NCBI GenBank assembly: GCA_903899015.1
Contig: CAIUHP010000048.1
Span: forward strand, 1 to 64,000
DNA: 64,000 nucleotides
Direction: 5' to 3'
Origin: an uncultured Armatimonadota bacterium
GTDB lineage: Bacteria > Armatimonadota > Fimbriimonadia > Fimbriimonadales > Fimbriimonadaceae
Shown: in pieces, positions 15,417 through 23,618 of the stretch
How positions within the stretch are numbered: position 1 is the stretch's first letter
Layout: each line of letters begins with the position of its first letter
The notes under the pieces: model-generated
Told to the model about the DNA's origin: nothing
The model's input: the letters and a program-made list of their open reading frames with translations, nothing else
Databases searched by the model: none
Position numbers and translations under genes: made by a program

Positions 15417-17648
15417 TTACTTCGTGATTCGGCCGAACATTCTCAGGATCGAAATCACGTCGCTGAAATTAGAAATCTTCGTCATCAGTTGAGACAAGTG
15501 GTCGGTGTCTTTTACGTCCACAGTGACGTCAATTTCGGCGGTATGGTTTGCCATTGTCTTGACCTTCAGCGCTGAAACATTTGTTTTTGATTCGCCAAGA
15601 ATGGTCGAGATATCCATCAATAGGCCGGTCCGATTTACGGACACGATCTTGAGACTCACGGTATAAACGCTGCCATCAGTTGCCCAGGTATACGGAATGA
15701 GTCGCTCGGGCTCTTCAGAGGCGTATTGGAGAGCGTTGGGGCAGACTTTGCGGTGAATCATAATGCCCCGTCCACGCGTGACGTAGCCGACGACTTCGTC
15801 TCCGGGAATCGGATTGCAGCACTTCGAACGATTCACCATGACGTTATCGAGACCGCTGGTGACCAGCACCAACTTGCCTTCTTTCGTCTTGGTAACTTCA
15901 ATCCGGTCGGCAGTTTGATGCTCGGTGACGGTTCCTCGAAGCTTCGTAACAACGCTGTGAACGGAAGCAAGGCCCAATCCGACCTTTGCGAGAACGTCCG
16001 TTGCATTCTCGGCTGAATCCATGGAGTCGGCCACTCTTTGAAGATTGTCTTCCCCTAAGAACTGCTTTGGATCCAGGCCCAGTGAGCGGAACTCTTTTTC
16101 GAGAGTCTCCCTTCCCCGCTGAGCATCATCGGTTTTAGACAGCTTGCGGAAGTAACCTCGAAGCTTGCTACGGGTGTGAGCAGACTTAACAAACTCCAAC
16201 CAGTCAAAACTAGGGGTTGCATTCGAGCGGTTGATCAACTCCACGACGTCGCCGTTATTCAGCTTGGTGCTAAGCGGAACAATCAAACCGTTTACCTTGG
16301 CGCCAACCAAGGTCATTCCGAGTTGGGTGTGAACTCGAAATGCAAAATCAACCGGAGAAGAATCTTTGGGCAGGTCGATGACATCGCCCTTTGGAGTGAA
16401 AACAAAGGTCTGTTCTGAGAAGAGGTCGGTCGAGACCGTTCTCAGGAAGTCACTCGAGAGTCGCTGATCGGAGTTCCAGTCGAAAAGCTGTTCACGCAGG
16501 GCGCCGAGTCGTTTGGTCTCGTCGACCTGCATTTTGCCTTCTTTGTAAGTCCAGTGAGCGGCAACTCCGAATTCCGCGATTTCATGCATCGCCATGGTTC
16601 GAATCTGGATTTCGAGCGGCGAACCACTTGCGCTCACTACCTTGGTATGGAGTGACTGATAGCCGTTTGGCTTGGGTTTAGCGATGTAGTCATAGAAAAG
16701 CGATGCAATCGGAACGTAGGTCTCATGAACAATTCCGAGCGCCACGTAACAGTCGGAAACCGTCTCGACGATAATTCGCAAAGCCAGAAGGTCGTAGATC
16801 TCGTCGAAAGAGATACCTTGCCGAACCATTTTGTTGAAGATCGAATAGAGATGCTTCGGCCGACCACGGATGTCTTGAATCTTCATTCCGCGCTGCTCAA
16901 ATTTGGTTTTGAGCGCCAGAATCGACTCATCTAGTTCTTTGCTTCGTTGAGGATGGGATTTCGCTACTAGCTCGCTGATTTCTTTGAATTCAGTAGGATG
17001 GAGAGCTTGGAACGAGAGATCCTCGAGTTGCCATTTGATCTGCCAGATACCTAAACGAGCCGCAAGAGGGGCGTAGACATCGAGAGTCTCAGTCGCAATG
17101 CGAGTTCGCTTCGGTGGAGGCATCGAATCGAGCGTTTGCATGTTATGCAATCGATCGGAAAGTTTGATGACCATGACTCGGAAGTCCTTGGCCATCGCAA
17201 GAAGCATTTTGCGAAGCGTCTCAGCGGTACGAGTGGTTTCAGCGGCAACTTGCTGGCGATCTGTAAGATCGGTTTGGGGAGTTGAACGAAGCTTGGTAAC
17301 GCCTTCAACCATCGCGAGAACGTCTTCTCCAAATTCTTTGGAGATCATCTCGGGCTTTACATCGGGGCAATCTTCTAATACGTCGTGAAGAAGGGCTGCG
17401 ATGATAGTGTCATCATCCATCCGAAGGTCTACCACAATGCGCGCAACCGCTAAAGGGTGATGAATGTAGGCTTCGCCAGAGCGCCGAAATTGGCCAGTGT
17501 GCCACTTTTCAGCCAAATAGTATGCGTAACGAATTCTGCGGACGTTCGCGTCGTCGCGCTGTGCTCGAAGGACCTGCAACATTGCATGGAGGTCTTCGGG
17601 CTCTTCCCAATCGTGGCTTATTTCGTAGGCCGCTAACATAAACGGCAT
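15417..17648 (-). CDS. rel: Bifunctional (p)ppGpp synthetase/hydrolase Rel/SpoT
   Basis: About 743 aa. The N-terminal HD hydrolase domain keeps its metal motifs (IHHPLAVARIV and LLHDVLEDC). The synthetase domain keeps GRPKHLYSIFNKM, KPNGYQSLHT and EIQIRT. TGS (VFTPKGDVIDLPKDSSPVDF), a helical/zinc-finger region and a C-terminal ACT domain follow. With both active sites intact it should make and degrade the alarmone and be the main stringent-response enzyme. ATG 17648 is chosen; an in-frame TTG at 17660 and an ATG at 17639 are alternatives. Upstream, 84-96 bp separate it from kdsB. Confidence 0.96.
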   Translation of the reverse strand: MPFMLAAYEISHDWEEPEDLHAMLQVLRAQRDDANVRRIRYAYYLAEKWHTGQFRRSGEAYIHHPLAVARIVVDLRMDDDTIIAALLHDVLEDCPDVKPEMISKEFGEDVLAMVEGVTKLRSTPQTDLTDRQQVAAETTRTAETLRKMLLAMAKDFRVMVIKLSDRLHNMQTLDSMPPPKRTRIATETLDVYAPLAARLGIWQIKWQLEDLSFQALHPTEFKEISELVAKSHPQRSKELDESILALKTKFEQRGMKIQDIRGRPKHLYSIFNKMVRQGISFDEIYDLLALRIIVETVSDCYVALGIVHETYVPIASLFYDYIAKPKPNGYQSLHTKVVSASGSPLEIQIRTMAMHEIAEFGVAAHWTYKEGKMQVDETKRLGALREQLFDWNSDQRLSSDFLRTVSTDLFSEQTFVFTPKGDVIDLPKDSSPVDFAFRVHTQLGMTLVGAKVNGLIVPLSTKLNNGDVVELINRSNATPSFDWLEFVKSAHTRSKLRGYFRKLSKTDDAQRGRETLEKEFRSLGLDPKQFLGEDNLQRVADSMDSAENATDVLAKVGLGLASVHSVVTKLRGTVTEHQTADRIEVTKTKEGKLVLVTSGLDNVMVNRSKCCNPIPGDEVVGYVTRGRGIMIHRKVCPNALQYASEEPERLIPYTWATDGSVYTVSLKIVSVNRTGLLMDISTILGESKTNVSALKVKTMANHTAEIDVTVDVKDTDHLSQLMTKISNFSDVISILRMFGRITK

Positions 17649-17744
17649 CGCATCGGTCAAGCCACGCTGCTTGAACCTAATGTCTGCTTCCTTAATAAAG
17701 TATATCGTAACCCTGGCTTTAAGGACAGTGCTACGTCTCGGTCT

Positions 17745-18473
17745 CTAGCTCATTTGTGAGCGAAGAATGGCGCGAACTTCTTCGGCTTGTTCAGGAGTGT
17801 CGACGGCAAGCGCACTTCCCTGGCCACGCGACATCTTGATACGGATTCCGTGCTCCATAAATCGAAGTTGCTCGAGACTCTCAGTGATCTCAAGTGGAGT
17901 TTGAGTCCAGGTTGAAAATGCTTCGACCACCTCACGGCGATACGCGTAGATTCCGACGTGTTTCTTAGTCTCGATACCGTTTGGATTGCGAGGGTAAGGC
18001 AGCGGAAATCGGCTAAAGTACAGCGCGAAATCGTTCAGATCGGTCACGACTTTCACAACAGCGGGATTCTCTCGTTCCGTATCGGGACAGGCGCTAAAGA
18101 TGCTTCCCATCTGAATGCTCGAATCGTTAAGCAAAGGCTGAGCACAGATCGAGATTGTCTCGGGGTGAATCAGGGGTTCATCACCTTGAACGTTCACATA
18201 GACATCGGCAACAACGGATTGAGCTACTTCTGCGATCCGGTCCGTTCCCGTCGGGTGCGTGTGACTCGTTAGAATTGCCTCTGCTCCAAAGCTTTTACAT
18301 GCCGACACAATCTCCGGGTCAGGAGTTGCCACGACAATTCGGTCAGCAAAGTTCGCAGCCCGACTGGCCTCGACTACCCATTGAAGCATGGGCTTACCGA
18401 GAAGATCACATAGGGGCTTGCCTGGAAAACGCGTGCTACCCATACGGGCGGGAATCACGATACAAGAGCGCAT
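17745..18473 (-). CDS. kdsB: 3-deoxy-manno-octulosonate cytidylyltransferase
   Basis: 242 aa. Activates KDO with CTP for lipopolysaccharide core assembly, so it marks the organism as having an outer membrane with KDO. The nucleotide-binding start VIPARMGSTRFPGKPL and the motifs HPTGTDRIAE, VNVQGDEPLI and KKHVGIYAYRR are all in place, with the usual length. It lies downstream of the two propeller-like genes on the same strand and upstream of rel; no other LPS genes are nearby. Confidence 0.95.
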   Translation of the reverse strand: MRSCIVIPARMGSTRFPGKPLCDLLGKPMLQWVVEASRAANFADRIVVATPDPEIVSACKSFGAEAILTSHTHPTGTDRIAEVAQSVVADVYVNVQGDEPLIHPETISICAQPLLNDSSIQMGSIFSACPDTERENPAVVKVVTDLNDFALYFSRFPLPYPRNPNGIETKKHVGIYAYRREVVEAFSTWTQTPLEITESLEQLRFMEHGIRIKMSRGQGSALAVDTPEQAEEVRAILRSQMS

Positions 18474-18500
18474 GCTTGAAACGTACCCGTTTCGTTCGAC

Positions 18501-19901
18501 CTATGGGTTGTTGATCCATTTAGCGTGACCATCAGTGTAAGCAACGGCCCTTCCCCCCGGCCCCTCAAAATAACCCAAGACCGTGGACGCTGGTTCAGCA
18601 ATCGACGACGCATTGCCTCCTGGAAACACATAGTTGAAGCCATCGTAAATGTTCGAATCCTTGATGTATGGGTTGATCGCATTTCGCCAATCACTCTTGT
18701 TTGAGACGTAGTTGTCGTTATTATCTGAGGCATGCATAAGGAGGGCGAGCGCAACTTGCTTTGCCTTGTTGAGAAGAGACCGCTTTAAGGCCGCAACCTT
18801 GGCTAGGCGATAGGCTTCGAGAGGCACCTTTGCCAAGGGCCGAACCATTGCTGTTCCTTGACTGATATAGGCAACCGCCGATTGATTGGGTGAGAGATCG
18901 CCACCTTTGCCATCGGTCGTAATGATTCCAAAGGCGTCATCCGCTGCTTTGGATGATGAAACTAGAATGGTGGGTGCCTCAACGCCAACCTTCTTGACGG
19001 CTAGGCTCCGGCTCAAATCCTGAACTTGTAGTTCATCTTCAGGCGAGAATCGTCGAACGGGCTGACCCATATTGGATGGACGGACCGTTGGCGTTACGGT
19101 GGAATTCTCCCGGTTAATATTGAACCAAGTCACTGTCGACTTATTCGCTCCTTGGGCCCGCGTCCTCATCATCGCCAGCGGCTGACCGGTGGGTGACCAC
19201 ATGAAATGGCATTGAGGGGATGGCAAGCTGATTGGTTTGGACAGCACTCCTTCAACTCCGAAAAACCTGACTGTTGAAGGAGGTTGCGTAGCATCGCTTA
19301 CTTGGTCTCTGCGGCTAAACGGATAATTGACCAACGCAACAACGGGACGAGTTGGGGATGCTTGTGCCTGAGTCGTCTCGTCGTCTTTGACGGTCGCAAT
19401 CAGTTTTGACTGACCATTTGCGTTGATCAATAAGATTTTCGAGATCGGTGTTGCTGGCTGAGTGGTATCAAGGGCGGTGACAATCATTGACGACGACCCA
19501 GCTACCCAATCTATCGAAGTGACCTGACCATCAGAGCCTTTTACCGAAAAAATCATTGTGGATTTTTCCGATTTGGAATTCCAAGTTAATACTTGAGTGA
19601 TAAGGTCTTCAGGCGAAGTAGTTGGAGTCGTTTTGGACTGGTAGGCAGCCGCTATCGACTCGGCGGTTTCGGGAGAAACAATCCTGAGGATCGCTAATTT
19701 CTCTCCGTCAGGCGACCATACCATTTGACTGATGTGAGGTCCGCAAATTGCTCTGGGAGGCAACATCAGATAAGCGTCTTTGGCGGTAGTGACGAAGTCC
19801 TTGATCGGGTCGCTTTGAGCTCCCGAAACCGTGGCTGCCAGCAAGGATGCTAAAAGAGGAATTAAGCGATTCAAATATCTCACTGATGTTCGGTTTTTCA
19901 T
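18501..19901 (-). CDS. Propeller-like secreted protein with pilin-type H-X9-DG C-terminal domain (copy B)
   Basis: 466 aa. Signal peptide MKNRTSVRYL...ATVSGAQ. The middle has repeated blocks such as ISQMVWSPDGEKLAILR that resemble TolB/WD40-type beta-propeller blades. The last 100 residues (KQVALALLMHASDNNDNYVS to GGRAVAYTDGHAKWINNP) match the C-terminal part of armatimonadete/planctomycete H-X9-DG prepilins, but there is no prepilin N-terminus. The start is ATG 19901, whose ATGA overlaps the stop of the upstream paralog. A longer start at 19916 is possible. The function is not known; a scaffold or surface role is inference. Confidence 0.75.
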   Translation of the reverse strand: MKNRTSVRYLNRLIPLLASLLAATVSGAQSDPIKDFVTTAKDAYLMLPPRAICGPHISQMVWSPDGEKLAILRIVSPETAESIAAAYQSKTTPTTSPEDLITQVLTWNSKSEKSTMIFSVKGSDGQVTSIDWVAGSSSMIVTALDTTQPATPISKILLINANGQSKLIATVKDDETTQAQASPTRPVVALVNYPFSRRDQVSDATQPPSTVRFFGVEGVLSKPISLPSPQCHFMWSPTGQPLAMMRTRAQGANKSTVTWFNINRENSTVTPTVRPSNMGQPVRRFSPEDELQVQDLSRSLAVKKVGVEAPTILVSSSKAADDAFGIITTDGKGGDLSPNQSAVAYISQGTAMVRPLAKVPLEAYRLAKVAALKRSLLNKAKQVALALLMHASDNNDNYVSNKSDWRNAINPYIKDSNIYDGFNYVFPGGNASSIAEPASTVLGYFEGPGGRAVAYTDGHAKWINNP

Positions 19902-21277
19902 GGATTGGGTACCCATTGAACGTGTCCATCTGCGTAGGCAACTGCTCTTCCGCCAGGGCCGGTTGCAAAGCCAAGTGCGGTATTTGCGGGATCGGTACCG
20001 TTTGAAAGAGTACCCCCTCCAAACGTGTATTCGAATCCGCTCATCAAATCTTTATTTCTCAAATACGGCTCGAGTTGTGCCCGCCAATCGCCCTTGTTGG
20101 AAAGAAACGCATTGTCTAAATCGGACGCGCAAATGATGAGGCCCAGAGCGACTTGTTTCGCTTTGCTCATTAATTTCGCCTTTTCTTCTTCTAGTTTTGC
20201 GAGGCGAAAGGCTTCTAGAGATATCTTGCTCATGGGACGCACCATCACCGTGCCCTGAGATTCGTAGGAAATCGCATTGAGCAGGGGGCTCAATTGACCT
20301 TTGATGCCGTCAGTCGTTGCGATCGCTATTTCTGTATCTTTAGGCTGTTTGGAACTTACGAAAACGGTCGGTGCTTCTAACCCTTGTTTTGGTCCTATCA
20401 CTTTCGATGGAAAGTTCATCACCATCAATTCTAATTCGGGAGCATCTACTGGACGAGTTGAAGAGCCCAGCGGAGCCGTGCTTGAAGTTAGTTTTCCGGT
20501 GCTTGCGCTAAGGCCATACCAAACACTCTTTCGCACTTTCGAACGAGAATCTCTCTCGAAACTTAAAACGTAAGGCAGCCCATCTGCCGCCCAAAAAAGA
20601 CTCGATTGATTTGTTGGTAATGGGCAAGGTGGGCTCAAATGGCCGTCAACTCCAAAAACTCTCAACACGGGTGCTTGTCTTTCCACGGGCGCTGAGTTTG
20701 GAGCCGCCGCGCTTGCGGCGGGATATTGAGTGATTGCGACTTGCGGGCGATAGGGATTGGGTTCGATCTGTAGTCCTGTGGTATCAGAAGAATCAAGAAC
20801 ATGGGTGACATTTCCGCTCGTTGAGACTAAGAAGATAGAAATGTGACTCATCTTGGTGTCTTCAGTTGGGTTGATCGCCGCTCGAATAACGAGTTGGGAG
20901 GAACCAGTGACCCAAGCCATTTCGTCGATTGTGCCAACCGACTGTTTGAGTCGAAACACCGTTGAAGATTTTTGTGATTTGGTGTTCCAGACTACAATTT
21001 GATCTTCCCCATCGGTCGACTCACTAGGAGTCGCGGAAATCAAGCTAGCCAAGTCAATGCTTGCTTCGTTTGAGACTTTCCGCAAAACGGCAAGATGGTT
21101 ACCGTCCGAAGACCAAATTTTCTCCGTGATGCGCGGGCCGCACACAAATTGGGGAGGCAAAAGCACATAAGCTGATTTGGGAGTCGTCACGATATCTCGC
21201 TGGGTACTCAGCTGACCAAAGATCACGATAGGACAAGCAATCAGTCCAAAAGCAAGAAGGCATCGCCTTACATTCAC
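19898..21277 (-). CDS. Propeller-like secreted protein with pilin-type H-X9-DG C-terminal domain (copy A)
   Basis: 459 aa paralog of the next gene, with signal peptide MNVRRCLLAFGLIACPIVIFGQ. Both share CGPRITEKIWSSDG near the start, a propeller-like middle, then KQVALGLIICASDLDNAF and GGRAVAYADGHVQWVPNP at the end. The tail has the AxxDGHxxW signature of H-X9-DG prepilins, but the hydrophobic prepilin helix is replaced by a long amphipathic segment rich in Lys/Glu/Ala (SLEAFRLAKLEEEKAKLMSK). The two genes are translationally coupled and arose by tandem duplication. Role unknown. Confidence 0.75.
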   Translation of the reverse strand: MNVRRCLLAFGLIACPIVIFGQLSTQRDIVTTPKSAYVLLPPQFVCGPRITEKIWSSDGNHLAVLRKVSNEASIDLASLISATPSESTDGEDQIVVWNTKSQKSSTVFRLKQSVGTIDEMAWVTGSSQLVIRAAINPTEDTKMSHISIFLVSTSGNVTHVLDSSDTTGLQIEPNPYRPQVAITQYPAASAAAPNSAPVERQAPVLRVFGVDGHLSPPCPLPTNQSSLFWAADGLPYVLSFERDSRSKVRKSVWYGLSASTGKLTSSTAPLGSSTRPVDAPELELMVMNFPSKVIGPKQGLEAPTVFVSSKQPKDTEIAIATTDGIKGQLSPLLNAISYESQGTVMVRPMSKISLEAFRLAKLEEEKAKLMSKAKQVALGLIICASDLDNAFLSNKGDWRAQLEPYLRNKDLMSGFEYTFGGGTLSNGTDPANTALGFATGPGGRAVAYADGHVQWVPNP

Positions 21278-21355
21278 AGTATATAGACTGCATTACGAAG
21301 GCAAATCCTTCGAGGAATTTAAGAAATTACTAGGAAATGCCTGCCCGTTACATCT

Positions 21356-21835
21356 CTATTCCACGCTCGACGGGGCGTCGGCCACCCAGAGACCATCGTA
21401 GTCTTCGGGATCGTCAACCAATTCAAGGTTCACGGGAGCTTCAAAGAGTTCCTGCCAGCGTTCTTCAAGTTCCGCCTCGTCGCGCAGAATTCGATCAAAG
21501 CTTTCGTTGTAAAACGGGCTAAATCGCTCCCCTGTCTTTTTGATGATTGCTTTTCCAGACTTTGTTTTCGCCTTCTCAACGATTTCTGACAATTCATACG
21601 GACCACTTCGTGGTGATTCTTTAACCCGAAAGATCAAGTCTGTTTTTTCTGGAAGGACACATACAATCAGGAGATCCCATCTCAACCCATCGGGCTTGAT
21701 GAGTTGTCTGAGTAGTAAGTTGCGCTCAGTTGCGTCTAAAGGCCGTCGGTATCGGAATGTGACAAAGTAGGTTACGTCACTTGCTCGCCAATGAGGCAAC
21801 CTACCTCTCCAAATGCTGAAATTCTTGAATGCCAT
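21356..21835 (-). CDS. REP-associated tyrosine transposase-like protein with degraded active site
   Basis: 159 aa, related to the Y1/IS200-like RAYT family. The family signatures LPHWRASDVTYFVTFRYRRPL near the start and NESFDRILRDEAELEERW near the end are clear. The HUH metal site, normally like PNHVH, reads PEKTD here (residues about 62-66). Both histidines are gone and DNA cleavage is unlikely. The frame is otherwise intact. I see no flanking inverted repeats or REP palindromes. It may be a domesticated DNA-binding protein or a decaying copy. Confidence 0.75.
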   Translation of the reverse strand: MAFKNFSIWRGRLPHWRASDVTYFVTFRYRRPLDATERNLLLRQLIKPDGLRWDLLIVCVLPEKTDLIFRVKESPRSGPYELSEIVEKAKTKSGKAIIKKTGERFSPFYNESFDRILRDEAELEERWQELFEAPVNLELVDDPEDYDGLWVADAPSSVE

Positions 21836-21881
21836 CTTTGATTCAACTCAACGGAATTTTAGGTGGCAATTTGAAAAGGGC

Positions 21882-22223
21882 CTATGAAAGGGCCGCATCT
21901 CCCCGTTCTCCAGTCCGTATGCGCACTGCATCGACGATTTCGGTCACAAATATCTTGCCGTCACCAATTTCACCGGTTTGTGAGGCTTTAATGATCGCAT
22001 CAATGCCCTCTTCAAGATCCTCGTCTTTGACGATCACTTCGACATGCATCTTAGGAAGTAAATTCACCGCGTAGGTGCTTCCTCGATACTTATCCGTCCG
22101 ACCCATTTGACGTCCATAACCGCGAATGGGACCACAGCTCATTCCTGCGATTCCTGCGTTTTCCAACGCTTGTTTAACATCTTCTAGTTTGTTTACTCGA
22201 ATGAATGCTTCGATCCGTTTCAT
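21882..22223 (-). CDS. glnB: Nitrogen regulatory protein PII
   Basis: 113 aa from ATG 22223, which has GGAG 5-8 nt upstream and gives the standard PII start MKRIEAFIRVNKLEDVKQAL. An upstream extension to 22319 is not needed. The T-loop keeps Gln39, Tyr46, Tyr51 and Lys58 in exactly the standard numbering (GRQMGRTDKYRGSTYAVNLLPK), and the C-terminal GDGKIFV segment is present. It should sense 2-oxoglutarate and ATP/ADP and control nitrogen assimilation partners. No amt or glnA is adjacent, so its partner cannot be named. Confidence 0.94.
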   Translation of the reverse strand: MKRIEAFIRVNKLEDVKQALENAGIAGMSCGPIRGYGRQMGRTDKYRGSTYAVNLLPKMHVEVIVKDEDLEEGIDAIIKASQTGEIGDGKIFVTEIVDAVRIRTGERGDAALS

Positions 22224-22370
22224 TTGCTCCATTGCACCGGACCCACCGACGCCGAAATATCGTACCGCCGAATCCTCAATTGTTGCCGAATCGTCTCGCT
22301 TGTTAAAATTAACACACACCTTCTAAGCCAGATGACGCAGATGGTCCAGTCGAACCGTCATGAAGCCTAG

Positions 22371-23618
22371 GTGTCACAGCGTTTCGGGATTTGGGCAATT
22401 GGTATTTGTTTTGGAGGGGCAGCGATCTTGGTCGTTTTAGCCCTTCTTTCTATGTTGCATATCCTTTCAATCGGTCCAGGGTTGGGCATGATTCTCGGCG
22501 GGGTTTGCTTGTGCGTTGCGGGTGTTCAAGTCCAGGCGGCCATTAATTCAGCAACAGAAATGGCCAGCCAACGCCAGGCCCGTTCGGAACTTCTCCAAGC
22601 TCAACTTGAAGAACAGCGAAATGCCGTTGATGACATGGCAGACGGCCTCGATATCGCAATCTTCATCTGCGATTTCAAGGCAAACATTCTGTACGCAAAT
22701 CGACGAGCGATTGAGTTGTTCAAATTTGACCGCCCGGCTGGTAGAAGCATCCTAGCGGTTACGTTGAGTTACGATTTAGAGCAATTAGTTGTAGAGACGG
22801 GGCGAAATCGCACCCCACAGCATGCGGAAATAGCATTTTCATATCCTGCTGAGCGGGTGGGACTGGCTAAAACCTGGTCCATTACGGACGGTGGTGATCG
22901 AGTATTTCTTTCGGTGTACGAGATCACAGACTTACGCCGGCTAGAGCGAATACGCCAAGATTTTGTTGCGAACGTGTCTCATGAGTTGCGAACGCCACTT
23001 ACAATCATACGATCGATGGCCGAAACACTCATTGACGATGGAAGTGACCTTACCGAACGAGGTTCAAAGTATCTCAACAAGATCATTACTGAGGTTGATC
23101 GCCTAACGATGATTTCGCAGGACCTTTTGGTCCTGAGCGCGGCAGAGTCGAACCCAGTCCGCAAGCAAAGGTGCGATTTATGCGATGTTTTTCGGGGAGT
23201 CGTTCAGCAGCTTGAGCCGAAAGCAGCCAAGAAAGGCCTGGAACTAGGCTTTGAAGGCCCGAAGTCAGCGATCATCGAAGCAAATTCGTCTCAAATGACT
23301 CAAGTCGCGCTGAACCTCGTCGATAACGCTATCAATTACACGGCCACAGGTTCGATTACCGTCCGCGTTGAGCAAAAGGATTCGGCCGTTAGCGTCAAGG
23401 TAACCGATACGGGTATCGGCATCCCCAGCGACCAGATTAATCGGATATTCGAACGATTTTATCGAATTGACCGTGCACGAAATCGGTCAACCGGTGGGAC
23501 GGGTCTGGGCCTTAGTATAGTTAAGCACATTGTCGAGGCTCATGGTGGGGCGGTAAAGGTCGAAAGTTCATTGAATAATGGTTCGACCTTTACGGTTGTC
23601 TTGCCTATTGGCGAATAG
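22371..23618 (+). CDS. PhoR-like sensor histidine kinase (orphan)
   Basis: 415 aa. Two N-terminal membrane helices lie within residues 8-60, then a coiled segment and a PAS-like domain (DDMADGLDIAIFICDFKANI). The HisKA dimer has the phospho-acceptor in FVANVSHELRTPLTIIRS. The HATPase domain has N box NLVDNAINYT, G1 DTGIGIP, F box and G2 GGTGLGLSIVKHI. There is little periplasmic loop, so it may sense through the membrane or a partner. No response regulator is next to it. The start is GTG 22371, directly after an in-frame TAG. It overlaps the convergent GHL10 gene by 14 bp. Confidence 0.92.
   Translation: MSQRFGIWAIGICFGGAAILVVLALLSMLHILSIGPGLGMILGGVCLCVAGVQVQAAINSATEMASQRQARSELLQAQLEEQRNAVDDMADGLDIAIFICDFKANILYANRRAIELFKFDRPAGRSILAVTLSYDLEQLVVETGRNRTPQHAEIAFSYPAERVGLAKTWSITDGGDRVFLSVYEITDLRRLERIRQDFVANVSHELRTPLTIIRSMAETLIDDGSDLTERGSKYLNKIITEVDRLTMISQDLLVLSAAESNPVRKQRCDLCDVFRGVVQQLEPKAAKKGLELGFEGPKSAIIEANSSQMTQVALNLVDNAINYTATGSITVRVEQKDSAVSVKVTDTGIGIPSDQINRIFERFYRIDRARNRSTGGTGLGLSIVKHIVEAHGGAVKVESSLNNGSTFTVVLPIGE

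Noticed and set aside
21356-21835. Intact insertion sequence around the RAYT-like gene
   Set aside because: No flanking inverted or direct repeats, no REP palindromes and no catalytic histidines were found.
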